A stretch of DNA of 64,000 nt from Methylobacter sp. (GCF_023227905.1 NZ_JALOCF010000007.1:1-64000); one strand, 5' to 3'. Shown: positions 16,678 to 26,354, numbered from the stretch's first letter. Translations and numbers: made by a program. Notes: generated by a model from the sequence alone, not told the origin.

Positions 16678-16706
16678 ATTGATAATAAGGATTCTATAAA
16701 CCCATC

Positions 16707-18023
16707 ATGGAACCACAACAATCATTCGTTAGCTGGTTTAGGGATTCATCCCCCTACATCCACGCCCACCGCAACAAGACCTTCGTTATTTCATTCGGTG
16801 GCGAAGCGGTGCTGGCTGATGATTTCAATCATCACGTTCACGATTTCGCCTTGCTGAACAGCCTGGGCATACGCCTGGTTTTAGTTCACGGCATACGGCC
16901 GCAAATCGACCAGCGTCTTGCCAAGCTGGACGTTCCCGCTCACTTTCACAATAACTTGCGCATTACCGACGATGTGGCGCTGCAATGCGTCAAAGAAGCG
17001 GCCGGCTTGGTCCGCGTGGAAATTGAAGCGCTGTTATCGATGGGGCTGGCTAACTCGCCGATGGCGGGGGCCAAAATCAAGGTGGCCTCGGGCAACTTTG
17101 TGGTCGCCAAACCCATCGGCGTAATTGACGGCATTGATTACTGCCATACCGGCGAAGTCCGCCGCATCGACAGCGCGGCCATTCACCAGCAGCTTGACCA
17201 GGACAATGTCGTGCTGATCTCGCCGGTCGGTTATTCGCCGAGTGGCGAAGTCTTTAACTTGTCGGCCGAACAGGTCGCCACCGCGGTTTCGATTGCGTTA
17301 AAAGCCGAAAAACTGGTTTTGCTGACCGAGCAAGGCTGTCTCAATCCAGACAACGGCGAACAAATCCAGCAAATGACTACCGCCGAAGCCGACGCTTTCT
17401 TACAGCAGCATCCGGACATATCCACCGATATCAGCTTGCCACTCAAGGCGGCGATGCAAAGCTGCCAATCCGGCATCGACCGCGTACATTTAATTGACAG
17501 AACCATCGACGGCGCGCTGTTGCTGGAGTTATTCAGCCGTGACGGCATCGGTACGCTGATCAGTTCGACGGCGTTTGAAGAACTGCGCCCGGCGACGCTG
17601 AACGATATAGGCGGCATTCTGGAGTTGATCAAGCCGCTGGAACAGCAAGGCAAGCTGGCCAAGCGCTCCAGGGAAAAGATCGAAATGGAAATCGCCGACT
17701 ATATCGTTATCGAACGCGACGGTTTGATCATCGGTTGCACCGCTCTGCATCCTGATGTGCAAGGCCGGTTCGGCGCGATTGCCTGTCTTGCCGTGCATGC
17801 GGATTATCGAGGATCGAGCAGAGGCAACCGCATGCTTGAATATGTATACCGCAGGGCAGGGGAACTCGGGCTTAAAAAATTGTTCGTGCTGTCTACGCAA
17901 ACCATGCATTGGTTTATTGAACGGGGTTTTTTATCGTCGTCTATTGCCGATCTTCCCGATCAGCTCAAGGCGCTATATAATCCGCAAAGAAATTCCAAGG
18001 TTCTCTGTAAAGATATTGGATAA
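16707..18023 (+). CDS. argA: N-acetylglutamate synthase
   Basis: The first step of arginine synthesis: acetyl-CoA + glutamate to N-acetylglutamate. The 438 residues show the classical two-domain ArgA. An amino-acid-kinase-like domain (about 20-290; KTFVISFGGEAV, LVLVHGIRPQID) carries arginine feedback sensing, and a C-terminal GNAT domain (about 295-430) has ADYRGSSRGNRML at the acetyl-CoA site. It directly follows the ilvD fragment, so its promoter may lie in or upstream of that relic. argD-argF lie upstream on the same strand. Confidence 0.95.
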   Translation: MEPQQSFVSWFRDSSPYIHAHRNKTFVISFGGEAVLADDFNHHVHDFALLNSLGIRLVLVHGIRPQIDQRLAKLDVPAHFHNNLRITDDVALQCVKEAAGLVRVEIEALLSMGLANSPMAGAKIKVASGNFVVAKPIGVIDGIDYCHTGEVRRIDSAAIHQQLDQDNVVLISPVGYSPSGEVFNLSAEQVATAVSIALKAEKLVLLTEQGCLNPDNGEQIQQMTTAEADAFLQQHPDISTDISLPLKAAMQSCQSGIDRVHLIDRTIDGALLLELFSRDGIGTLISSTAFEELRPATLNDIGGILELIKPLEQQGKLAKRSREKIEMEIADYIVIERDGLIIGCTALHPDVQGRFGAIACLAVHADYRGSSRGNRMLEYVYRRAGELGLKKLFVLSTQTMHWFIERGFLSSSIADLPDQLKALYNPQRNSKVLCKDIG

Positions 18024-18032
18024 GAGTTTCTC

Positions 18033-18836
18033 ATGACTGATCACGCCGCCTGTTTATCAATTCTGCAACTATCTGATCTGCATATCTTGGCGGCTCCGGA
18101 AGATAGATTGCTGGGCATTAATACCGAGCATTATTTCCACGCTTGTCTTGAACAGGCCTTCTCTGAAAAACATCATTTCGATTTGATTCTGGTGACCGGC
18201 GACTTGGCTCAAGATCCTTGTCTTGCCAGCTACCGGCGCATCTTAAACAGTCTTGAGGCTTACGACACGCCCTGTATCTGTCTGCCTGGCAATCATGACG
18301 ATTATGAACTCATGCAGCAGATATTAAATACCGGCAAGATTAACTGCCGCAAACAGGCTTTTCTGGGGAATTGGCAGCTAATTAGCCTGAACAGCCAAAT
18401 CGTCGGAGACCCCGGCGGCCGTTTGGAAAATGAGGAATTGGACTTCCTTGAAAACTGCCTAATTGAAAATCCTGATCGCTACGCGCTTATCGCAGTCCAT
18501 CACCATTTTCTGGAAACCAAAAGCCCGTGGATGGATACCATGATCATTGAAAATCGGCAGCAGTTATTGGCGATAATAGACAGGCATCCGCAAGTAAAAG
18601 TCGTAGTCAATGGTCATATCCATCAAGTCATGGATGTAAAGATGGCAAGCTTTCGAGTATTGGGTGCGCCCTCCACCTGTTTTCAATTTGTGCTGGAAGC
18701 CGCTGAATTCTGTGTCAGCGACACGGCTCCGGGTTATCGGTTAATACAACTGCATGCAGATGGCGGGGTTGAATCCGAGGTTATGCGTTTGCCGGAGCCA
18801 TTGACGGGATTGCAAGCAAATACGCATGGATATTGA
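18033..18836 (+). CDS. cpdA: 3',5'-cyclic-AMP phosphodiesterase
   Basis: A 267-residue class III calcineurin-like metallophosphoesterase. The binuclear metal motifs are complete: SDLHI, VTGDLAQD, LPGNHDD, AVHHH and NGHIHQ. The length and the ILQLSDLHIL start fit CpdA, which lowers cAMP. Activity on other cyclic nucleotides cannot be excluded. It starts 9 bases after argA, probably in the same transcript. Confidence 0.9.
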   Translation: MTDHAACLSILQLSDLHILAAPEDRLLGINTEHYFHACLEQAFSEKHHFDLILVTGDLAQDPCLASYRRILNSLEAYDTPCICLPGNHDDYELMQQILNTGKINCRKQAFLGNWQLISLNSQIVGDPGGRLENEELDFLENCLIENPDRYALIAVHHHFLETKSPWMDTMIIENRQQLLAIIDRHPQVKVVVNGHIHQVMDVKMASFRVLGAPSTCFQFVLEAAEFCVSDTAPGYRLIQLHADGGVESEVMRLPEPLTGLQANTHGY

Positions 18837-18850
18837 GCCGGCCAGGCTCA

Positions 18851-19174
18851 TTATAAGAGAGTAATCTCCAGTATTTCCTGCCCGACCAGTAGACATTGAT
18901 TTTCTGTTTGCGCGTAAATAAAGTGCATCCGATAAGTCCCTTTGTAGATGTGTCCGTATACTTCCAGAACGTCAAACTTGCCTTCTCCGGCAGGGTTTTT
19001 TATCGGCTTAAGCACGGTAACAAGCTCATTAATTTCAGTCCTTTCATCCAATCCGAAGTGAAAATCCAACAGTTTTTTGGCTTGAATCAGTGCATCTTTT
19101 GAACAATGATGCAGCGGTTTAGCGGCTGCAAACGTTGGCGTGATAAGTAATAAAACCAGTAACGCATATTTCAT
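18851..19174 (-). CDS. Secreted small protein, DUF6488-like
   Basis: A 107-residue protein with a signal peptide (about 1-19, ending AAA), then HHCSKDALIQAKKLLDFHFG and a C-terminal beta-rich part with VLEVYGHIYKGTYRMHFIYA. This resembles the DUF6488 family by memory, not by search. Two ATGs overlap (19177 and 19174). The GGGAG seven bases before the second favours 19174. It is followed by cpdA in convergent orientation. Function unknown. Confidence 0.7.
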   Translation of the reverse strand: MKYALLVLLLITPTFAAAKPLHHCSKDALIQAKKLLDFHFGLDERTEINELVTVLKPIKNPAGEGKFDVLEVYGHIYKGTYRMHFIYAQTENQCLLVGQEILEITLL

Positions 19175-19268
19175 CATATTTCTCCCGAATAAAAAATTGC
19201 CGATGGTGGGTAAACATTTACCTGTTCCGTAGTTGGAAGCGCTGCTTGTGCTGAACAACCGCAATGCA

Positions 19269-20051
19269 CTAACTTATTAACGCATAATATTGCTTAAAAA
19301 GCTGGGTACGCTCAGCCAAACCATTTGTTCCGCCATTAACTTTCTTGGTTACGGCGGTTATCACCGCGTCTGTTGAGCCACCGTCGCAGACTGTCCATAT
19401 TTTATTTACATCAAAGAAAAAGCCAGCGGATGCCAATGGATAATCAGTGGCCACTAAATCAGGATTGGCAACGGTCTCGGCACGGACAGTTTTGCCAAAA
19501 TCGGCGTAATTCGCTTTGCCTGTCAGTTGAATGTAGCCACGCCCCCTGAAAATATAGCCGTCACCGCTCGCTTCGTTGCCATTGCCCATTCTGTCCGCAT
19601 AGACCCTAGCGCCAATCTTGGCTGGATTTCTTGCATAAGATTCATTTAACGGCTCAGGAAAGTATTTGGGAAATGTTGTTTTCAAGCCGTCGGCTGAATA
19701 ATTCAAGTTCTCGTAGACGACCTTGAAACCGTCGCTTTCATCCGCGCATTGCGCTAAAAAGTGGGCCAAGCGTAAAGAGTTTGTTATAGCGGCTATAGCA
19801 GGTATCTGAGCAATGACTTCATCGGGAATATAGCCTTTAAGACTATCGGAATTAAATCCTGCTAAAGACGCCGGAAACAGCTTTGCCCATGTGGCATTTC
19901 CTACAATCCCGTCGGCGGCCAAACCATTTTCCGCTTGCCATGCTTTTACTTTCAGTTCGGTATCCGACCCGAAAATGCCATCGGCAGTTAAAGCTAGCCG
20001 AGTTTGAAGTTTTTTAACATCATCACCTTTTGAACCTTTTTCTAAAAACAT
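19269..20051 (-). CDS. GH19 lysozyme/chitinase-like enzyme with peptidoglycan-binding domain
   Basis: A 260-residue protein with an N-terminal peptidoglycan-binding type 1 domain (about 2-60; GSKGDDVKKLQTRL, ADGIVGNATW) and a glycoside hydrolase 19 catalytic domain (about 75-258). The latter has the predicted catalytic Glu in CADESDGF and the FRGRGYIQLTGKANY motif. It has no signal peptide, as is common for phage endolysins that need a holin. No holin or other phage gene is adjacent, so it may be a domesticated endolysin or a cell-wall lysin released by lysis or a dedicated secretion route. Confidence 0.85.
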   Translation of the reverse strand: MFLEKGSKGDDVKKLQTRLALTADGIFGSDTELKVKAWQAENGLAADGIVGNATWAKLFPASLAGFNSDSLKGYIPDEVIAQIPAIAAITNSLRLAHFLAQCADESDGFKVVYENLNYSADGLKTTFPKYFPEPLNESYARNPAKIGARVYADRMGNGNEASGDGYIFRGRGYIQLTGKANYADFGKTVRAETVANPDLVATDYPLASAGFFFDVNKIWTVCDGGSTDAVITAVTKKVNGGTNGLAERTQLFKQYYALIS

Positions 20052-20209
20052 GCTATCTCTCTTGTTAATTGTTTTAAATAGCGGTTAGACGCATTGCATA
20101 GGATCTTATATGGCTACTGCCGGGCGGAGTGCCGTGCCCGAAGTTACAAGGCATCAATGCAGAGGAACAGAAAGTTTTCCTAAAGTGTCTGGCTTGAGTG
20201 GCTACTTTA

Positions 20210-20974
20210 TTAATTCTTAATTCCGATGCCTTTGTGCAAAAGATAAAGGCTGAATAATGTCAGGACAACAATAAATCCGCCGGTAATGATAAAGGTCAAA
20301 TGAATATCGACATCCGTCACACCGATCAAGCCATAACGGAAGGCATTGATCATGTATAAGATGGGGTTTCCCATCGAGATGTTCTGCCAAATACCGGGCA
20401 GCATATTGACCGAATAGAAAACGCCTCCCAGGTAGCTTAATGGCGTTAACACAAAGTTCGGGATAATCGAAATGTCGTCAAAACTTTCCGCAAGTACTGC
20501 ATTGATGAAGCCGGCCAAGGAAAATACGGTGGCTGTCAGCGCCGCGATTGACAGGGCGATGGCGAGGTTAGTTACGGTAATGTCTGTAAATAGCATGGAT
20601 ATCAAAGTTACCACGACGCCCACCAGTAATCCCCGGATAATGCCGCCACTCACGTATCCGCCCAGAATGACCCAGTTGGGTATCGGGGCAACCAGCAATT
20701 CTTCAATATTACGCTGGAATTTGGTTGAGTAAAACGAAGATACGACATTGGCGTAAGAATGACTGATAACCGACATTAAAATAATGCCGGGGACGATATA
20801 GTCCATGTAGCTGGCGCCGCTGATAGTCCCTATACGGTCGCCGATCAGCTTGCCGAAAATCAGGAAATACAGCGCGGTGGTGATAGCCGGAGGCAGCAGG
20901 GTTTGCGGCCAGATACGGATAAACCGGAATACTTCCTTGATAACAATGGTTTTAAACGCAATGGAGTAGTTCAT
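20210..20974 (-). CDS. ABC-2 type transporter permease (YadH-like)
   Basis: A 254-residue inner-membrane permease with six hydrophobic segments. The family features YMDYIVPGIILMSVISHSY and a PLSYLGGVFYSVNMLP loop identify the ABC-2/YadH group. It overlaps the ATPase gene by 4 bases (ATGA), so the two subunits are made stoichiometrically. The exported substrate is not known for this group; drug, lipid and polysaccharide exporters share the fold. Confidence 0.9.
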   Translation of the reverse strand: MNYSIAFKTIVIKEVFRFIRIWPQTLLPPAITTALYFLIFGKLIGDRIGTISGASYMDYIVPGIILMSVISHSYANVVSSFYSTKFQRNIEELLVAPIPNWVILGGYVSGGIIRGLLVGVVVTLISMLFTDITVTNLAIALSIAALTATVFSLAGFINAVLAESFDDISIIPNFVLTPLSYLGGVFYSVNMLPGIWQNISMGNPILYMINAFRYGLIGVTDVDIHLTFIITGGFIVVLTLFSLYLLHKGIGIKN

Positions 20975-21915
20975 TGTTTATCGCCTGCCGGTTTGGAGTC
21001 AGTGGAGGATGAGTCGATCAAATCCATAAATAACTGTTCCAGCCGATTGGATTTGTTTTTCAGGCTAATGACTTCAATGTTTTGTGCGCTTAACTGGGCA
21101 AAGAGTTTATTAAGCCCGTGCTCTTTAGGTACGGCAACGTTAAGCATTTTGTCGGACAGGAGTTCAATTTGACAGCCCTCAATTATCGGGGCGGTAGCAA
21201 TAGGCTGGGCAAGATCCAGTACAAAATGCTCTATGTGCAGTCTTGCCAGCAAACTGGCCATATCGGAATTTTCGACTATTCGCCCGTGATTGATGATCGC
21301 GATATTGCGGCACAGGCTTTCCGCTTCTTCCAGATAGTGCGTAGTTAAAATGATCGTCGTGCCTTGCTGATTCACTTCCTGCATCATTTGCCACATGGAG
21401 CGGCGTATTTCTATATCGACGCCCGCGGTCGGCTCATCAAGAATCAATAGCTTGGGGGCATGCACTAAGGCACGGGCTATCATGACCCGGCGTTTCATGC
21501 CACCGGATAAGCGCCTGGATACAGTATCGCGCTTATCCCATAAGTCCATTTGTCTAAGGCAATATTCGGTCCGTTGCAGCGCAAGTTTGCGCGGCGTTCC
21601 ATAATAGCCGGCCTGGTTTAATAGGATGCTTTTAACGGTGTCAAATTGATTGAAATTAACTTCTTGCGGAACCAGGCCGATACAGCTTTTGGCTTTTTCA
21701 CGTTCGCGTCTTAAATCATGCCCAAAGATACTGACTGAGCCGCTGGATTCGGTGATCAGTGAACTGATAATGCCGATAGCCGTTGACTTGCCTGCGCCAT
21801 TGGGCCCCAGCAAGGCAAAGAAATCGCCGGCCTCAACATCAAGATCGATGCCTTTTAAGGCTGTAAAGCCGTTATTATAGGTTTTTTTGAGATTACGCAG
21901 AGATAATGCATTCAT
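20971..21915 (-). CDS. ABC transporter ATP-binding protein (YadG-like)
   Basis: A 314-residue ATPase with Walker A GPNGAGKST, signature LSGGMKRRVMIARAL, Walker B LLILDEPTAGVD and a TTHYLEEAE switch His. The C-terminal 80 residues form the regulatory extension seen in ABC-2 exporters. It is transcribed with the permease and divergent from ppx. Confidence 0.93.
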   Translation of the reverse strand: MNALSLRNLKKTYNNGFTALKGIDLDVEAGDFFALLGPNGAGKSTAIGIISSLITESSGSVSIFGHDLRREREKAKSCIGLVPQEVNFNQFDTVKSILLNQAGYYGTPRKLALQRTEYCLRQMDLWDKRDTVSRRLSGGMKRRVMIARALVHAPKLLILDEPTAGVDIEIRRSMWQMMQEVNQQGTTIILTTHYLEEAESLCRNIAIINHGRIVENSDMASLLARLHIEHFVLDLAQPIATAPIIEGCQIELLSDKMLNVAVPKEHGLNKLFAQLSAQNIEVISLKNKSNRLEQLFMDLIDSSSTDSKPAGDKQ

Positions 21916-22044
21916 GCTGAAACTAACACTTAACGGAAACCTTTAAATAAGTTAAATTACGCGCTGCATCCATGTATTTGGATGGTTAAAATCGTGTGAT
22001 TTTATCAGATATTACCATGCTTCATAGACAAAACTGGATAACTC

Positions 22045-23544
22045 GTGCCGAAGAAACCTCCCGAAACCGTTGCTGCTGTAGACTTGGGGTCCAACAGTTT
22101 TCATATGATTGTTTGTAGTTTGACTAACGGTAATTTGCAAACTCTCGATCGCCTCAAGGAAATGGTAAGGCTTGCTTCCGGCCTGGACAAAAAAAATTAT
22201 CTTGATACCGATACCCAGGAACGGGCTTTAGGCTGCCTTGAACGGTTTGGCCAAAGAATTCGCCACTTTCCGCCGGAAAGCGTCCGCGTTGTTGGCACCA
22301 GTACCTTGCGCCAAGCTAAAAACTCACAGCAGTTTTTAGAGAAAGCTGAAAAAGCGCTAAACCATCCTATCCACATCATTTCGGGAATAGAAGAAGCCCG
22401 TTTGATTTATCAGGGCGTTGCGCACAGCTTGGGCAGTAACGCCAATTTACGGTTGGTTATGGACATAGGTGGGGGCAGCACCGAATACATCATAGGTTCA
22501 GGCGACACGCCCAGGGTAAAGGAAAGTACGCCCATGGGCTGCGTAGTGGTCAGTAACGCCTTTTTTGAAAACGGTAAACTGTCCAGAGATGCCTTCACTC
22601 AAGCGACCTTGTTCGCGGAACAACAACTTGAACCGATTCAGAAACAATTTCAGCGTAAGAACTGGGACGAAGCCATCGGTGCATCAGGCAGTTTAAAAGC
22701 CATTGATAAGGTTCTTCAGGCCAAAAACTGGAGCAATAACGGTATCACCATGGAAGGCCTGGAGCATCTGGTCGCCCATATTAACCAGTGCAACCATATT
22801 GATGAGCTTAACTTGCCGGAACTCGATCCTGAGCGTCTTCCGGTATTTGTGGGCGGCGTAGCTATCGTTTATGCTACTTTCAAAAGTTTAGGTATTGAGC
22901 AAATGACCGTTTCCGATGGGGCGCTTAGAGAAGGCCTGATTCAGGATTTACTGGGACGGCTATACGATCATGATATTCGTTCGGCAACCGTGCATGTATT
23001 GGCCGACCGCTATCACATCGATAAAGAGCACGTTTTACGCGTTAAGCGGACGATTAGCTATATCCTGGATCAATTGGGCGATGATTTTTGCGGACCTAAC
23101 CGCGAATATGTCGTGCAATTTTTAAACTGGGCGGCAGACCTGCACGAGATCGGCCAGGATATCGCCCACAGTCAGTACCATAAGCACAGTGCTTATATCA
23201 TTGAGAATGGCGATTTTTCAGGTTTTTCCAAACAGGATCAGGTCTTATTGTCAACCATTGTAAAATCGCACCGACGCAAGATATCCCGTTCCCTGTTTAA
23301 AGAGTTACCATCTCCGTGGAATATTGATGCGCTCGTTGTGACCATTATTTTGCGCTTGTCAGTATTGTTGCACCGCAATCGGCAGGAGCATGACAAACCT
23401 GATTTTAAAATATCGTTAACAAAATCAAAGGTCCGCTTGCAGTTTCCAGACCATTGGTTGGCTCAGGCGCCGCTGACTCATGCCGATTTAATCCAGGAAG
23501 CAACTTATTTAAAATCGGCGGGATTCAAACTGGAGTTCTCTTAA
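22045..23544 (+). CDS. ppx: Exopolyphosphatase (Ppx/GppA family)
   Basis: A 499-residue enzyme that hydrolyses polyphosphate (and, in the GppA branch, pppGpp). It starts with GTG; a GGATA lies just upstream. The actin-like phosphatase core shows AVDLGSNSFHMIV and DIGGGSTEYIIG, followed by a C-terminal HD-type helical domain (about 310-499, with LHEIGQDIAHSQYHKHSAYII). Length and the C-terminal domain fit E. coli Ppx better than the short Ppx forms. It is followed at 8 bases by an unknown membrane-anchored gene on the same strand. Confidence 0.92.
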   Translation: MPKKPPETVAAVDLGSNSFHMIVCSLTNGNLQTLDRLKEMVRLASGLDKKNYLDTDTQERALGCLERFGQRIRHFPPESVRVVGTSTLRQAKNSQQFLEKAEKALNHPIHIISGIEEARLIYQGVAHSLGSNANLRLVMDIGGGSTEYIIGSGDTPRVKESTPMGCVVVSNAFFENGKLSRDAFTQATLFAEQQLEPIQKQFQRKNWDEAIGASGSLKAIDKVLQAKNWSNNGITMEGLEHLVAHINQCNHIDELNLPELDPERLPVFVGGVAIVYATFKSLGIEQMTVSDGALREGLIQDLLGRLYDHDIRSATVHVLADRYHIDKEHVLRVKRTISYILDQLGDDFCGPNREYVVQFLNWAADLHEIGQDIAHSQYHKHSAYIIENGDFSGFSKQDQVLLSTIVKSHRRKISRSLFKELPSPWNIDALVVTIILRLSVLLHRNRQEHDKPDFKISLTKSKVRLQFPDHWLAQAPLTHADLIQEATYLKSAGFKLEFS

Positions 23545-23552
23545 ACAGTCTC

Positions 23553-24878
23553 ATGAAAACTTTTTTCAGCAACTACACCATGCGTTGTTCTCGGCATACC
23601 GTAGCGTTACTCAACGCAGGCTTACGCATGTTGTTGTATTGTGTTGGAGGATTATTAATTTTATGCATGATGCTGGTTTTTTTTGGTGTTGGCGACAAGC
23701 CTGAGCTAGAGGTGGGATGGTCGCCCACTCGTGATGACCTGGTCAGGGCGAAAAAAATTCTGCATGAAGGGGCTAAAACCAAACCTGATGAGGTTGGTAT
23801 TATTGAGTTAACCGTCGCCGATCTTAATCTTGCCGGCAATTATTTGTTAAATCGTTATAGCAAAAGCGCAGTGGATTTGGAATTTAAGCATAACGAGCTG
23901 CGATTTAAAGTCACCATGACTTTGCCTGCAAACAAGGTGGGCAAGTATTTAAACGTCAGCTTCAGGTTAGGCAATGTCGAAGGCAATGAGCTTCCGGTCA
24001 TAACCAAATTTAAAGCCGGAAAATTACTGTTACCGGCAAAATTGGCCGCCTTTGTTATTGACACTGTTATTCAGCATTCATCGTTGAATGAGTATTTCAT
24101 TCTGGCAACCCGACCTATTAAGGCAGTTAAAATCGACGCGGAAAAGCTCACCATTACCTACTATCCGAACAAGGATACGTTGATCCAGGCGCGAAACTTC
24201 CTGACTCACACGGGCGACAATTCGACGCTTAACATATATCAGCAAAAACTCGCCGACATCGTTGCCAAACATGATGCCGCGTGGCGCTTATCGCTGGCGG
24301 ACTTGTTGCGTCCATTGTTTGAGCTGGCCTACCAACGCTCTACATTGGAAAATGCCATAGATGAAAATAGGGTGGTTATTTCTGCGATTAATGACTACGT
24401 CAATAAAAAAGAAACCAAAAAACTGCTGTCTGTGCCTGATTCTATGCCTGCGACGGGGCAACAATACTCCGCTTTTTTATACAAGCGCATCGATTTGGCC
24501 CAACATTTTATAGGTTCAGCCGCGCTAACTGCCTCGGTAAACAAACAGGCGGCGCAAATCGCCGGCGAAGAAAAGGAATTAAGCGACGCGCAGGGCGGCA
24601 GCGGTTTCAGTTTTATCGATTTGGCTGCCGATAAAGCCGGTACACGCTTTGGAGAAATGGCGACATCGTCGCCGGAAAATGCACGTAAAATGCAAAAAGC
24701 CATGTCCGAGATAAAAGATTACAGCGATTTTATGCCGGACCCCAGAGATCTTCCCGAACACATGAATGAGGCAGATTTTAAACAGCGCTTTGAGTCCGTA
24801 AACAGTCCTGTTTACCAGGATATATTAAAGCAGATAGATGCCCGCATATCAGCGGCGCCCATTTACAACGCACAATAA
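23553..24878 (+). CDS. Membrane-anchored protein of unknown function, ppx-linked
   Basis: A 441-residue protein with one hydrophobic helix at about 26-48 (basic before, acidic after, so probably N-in with a periplasmic body). The first periplasmic part is beta-rich, residues about 130-230 look like a lipid- or ligand-binding fold, and the rest is helical. I chose the ATG at 23553, since a longer frame overlaps ppx out of frame. It starts 8 bases after ppx and ends at a strong terminator, so ppx and this gene form a two-gene operon. I do not recognise the family. Confidence 0.7.
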   Translation: MKTFFSNYTMRCSRHTVALLNAGLRMLLYCVGGLLILCMMLVFFGVGDKPELEVGWSPTRDDLVRAKKILHEGAKTKPDEVGIIELTVADLNLAGNYLLNRYSKSAVDLEFKHNELRFKVTMTLPANKVGKYLNVSFRLGNVEGNELPVITKFKAGKLLLPAKLAAFVIDTVIQHSSLNEYFILATRPIKAVKIDAEKLTITYYPNKDTLIQARNFLTHTGDNSTLNIYQQKLADIVAKHDAAWRLSLADLLRPLFELAYQRSTLENAIDENRVVISAINDYVNKKETKKLLSVPDSMPATGQQYSAFLYKRIDLAQHFIGSAALTASVNKQAAQIAGEEKELSDAQGGSGFSFIDLAADKAGTRFGEMATSSPENARKMQKAMSEIKDYSDFMPDPRDLPEHMNEADFKQRFESVNSPVYQDILKQIDARISAAPIYNAQ

Positions 24879-24880
24879 AA

Positions 24881-24900
24881 AGGGAGCTAAAAAGCTCCCT
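24881..24900. terminator. Intrinsic terminator between ppx operon and peroxidase gene
   Basis: An 8-bp perfect stem AGGGAGCT/AGCTCCCT with an AAAA loop, preceded by A-rich and followed by TTAATTTAA-like sequence. It serves either convergent transcript. It starts 3 bases after the stop of the ppx-linked gene. Confidence 0.85.
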
Positions 24901-24945
24901 TAATTTAATGGCAGGAATAACGGTTAGGCTATTCCTGAGTCAAGC

Positions 24946-25950
24946 TTAGTTAAAAGTAGAATCCACTGTGCCAGGCAGAGTCGGCATTGTCTGTTTAGGA
25001 AACTCGCCAGTCAAACCGTTCAAAAATGCCACAATATCGGCAACTTCTTCTTTAGATAGATCTTTGCCTAATTGCAACTTGGCCATCAAAGTAACCGCTT
25101 TATCCAGTGTTTTAACTGAGCCGTTGTGGAAGTAAGGCGCGGTCAAAGCGATGTTGCGTAAAGTCGGTACTTTCCACAAATGTTCATCGGCCTGATTTTT
25201 GCTGACTTCCGCTAAGCCTTTATCTTTGCCGAAGTGATGTTGCGCTTCCCAGTAGCCATTAGGAATGACAGGAAATTTCTGGAACATACCGGGGCCGTTA
25301 AATGCCGGACCGCTGTGGCAATTGGTGCAACCTAATTCCGCAACCTTTTCCATACCGCGAACTTGTTGGTCTGTTAAAGCCGATTTGTTGCCGGAAACAT
25401 AACGGTCATAAGGGCTATTAGGTGTAATTAGAGTTCTTTCGTAAGCTGCGATGGCTTTAGTCGCAGTGTCTTTAGAGATTCCATCTTTGCCGAAAGCTTT
25501 TTCAAATGGTTCTTTATAACCTTCAATCGATTGCAAACGCGCGACGACTTCATCCCAATTTTTCATGCCCATTTCAATTGGATTGGTTACAGGACCTGCT
25601 GCCTGGTCTTCCAGGCTTGCTGCTCTGCCGTCCCAAAACTGGACTTTATTAAATGCGGCATTCCAAACTGTCGGTGCGCTACGTCCACCCGTTTGACCGT
25701 TAACGCCCATCGCAGTTGCTCTATTGTCTTCGCCGCCCAGCATGGTGTTATGACAAGAAGAACAAGAAACCGTACCGGTAGAAGATAAACGCGGATCATG
25801 ATAAAGCATTTGACCTAGCTCGACTTTAGCTGCAGTCGTTGGATTATCAGCAGGCGCATCGGCCTTGGTTGGCAAAGTCTCCCAAGCCGAAGCGACCGAA
25901 ATTGAACTTGCTAACGCTAACGCGGTAACCAGTGAACGAATTTTAAACAT
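24946..25950 (-). CDS. Diheme cytochrome c peroxidase
   Basis: A 334-residue periplasmic enzyme (signal peptide 1-22) that reduces H2O2 with electrons from cytochromes c. It carries two c-heme sites: CSSCH at Cys63-His67 and CTNCH at Cys208-His212. The FWDGRA motif and the long C-terminal GLTGEFPKQTMPTLP match CcpA/BCCP-type peroxidases rather than MauG. A good Shine-Dalgarno (GGAG, 8 bases) supports the ATG. Single gene. Confidence 0.92.
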   Translation of the reverse strand: MFKIRSLVTALALASSISVASAWETLPTKADAPADNPTTAAKVELGQMLYHDPRLSSTGTVSCSSCHNTMLGGEDNRATAMGVNGQTGGRSAPTVWNAAFNKVQFWDGRAASLEDQAAGPVTNPIEMGMKNWDEVVARLQSIEGYKEPFEKAFGKDGISKDTATKAIAAYERTLITPNSPYDRYVSGNKSALTDQQVRGMEKVAELGCTNCHSGPAFNGPGMFQKFPVIPNGYWEAQHHFGKDKGLAEVSKNQADEHLWKVPTLRNIALTAPYFHNGSVKTLDKAVTLMAKLQLGKDLSKEEVADIVAFLNGLTGEFPKQTMPTLPGTVDSTFN

Positions 25951-26035
25951 ACCACACTCTCCAATTTTATTTTTAATGTTGTTAATGTGAGGGGAACCGT
26001 TGCGAGCCCGGTAACCTTAGTGCACATCTAATAGA

Positions 26036-26065
26036 ATTGTAAGATATGCGGCGGATAAGGTACAA
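26036..26065 (-). promoter_or_regulatory. Putative sigma-70 promoter of the peroxidase gene
   Basis: On the minus strand there is TTGTAC (26065-26060), an 18-base spacer, and TACAAT (26041-26036), about 85 bases before the peroxidase ATG. Apart from this, the 25951-26354 gap holds no gene that I can support. Confidence 0.4.
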
Positions 26066-26354
26066 CCAAATTTCCTTGTGCGGGTTTATGACTAGGGATG
26101 CTTATACTGCATCCTCAACAGAAATACAGGTTGAGCATGTCTTTGCAACAAGCTCACTGTATTCGTTGATAAATATTTATCTTTCATTGCTACAGTGGTT
26201 TACACTGTTTCTTAATCCTCGTTTGATACTTTATGCAGAGGAGATGGACAGCCTACCGCGTCATATCGCTACGTGAAAAGACACTGTTCTTTTGCTTTGT
26301 TCCTGTTTGACGCTTTTTTCACTACGAACGCTACACTGCACCAGGTGATTAATA

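Noticed and set aside
26046..26276. 76-codon frame in the peroxidase/discoidin gap
   Set aside because: No Shine-Dalgarno, no homology seen, odd composition; it overlaps a likely promoter of the peroxidase.
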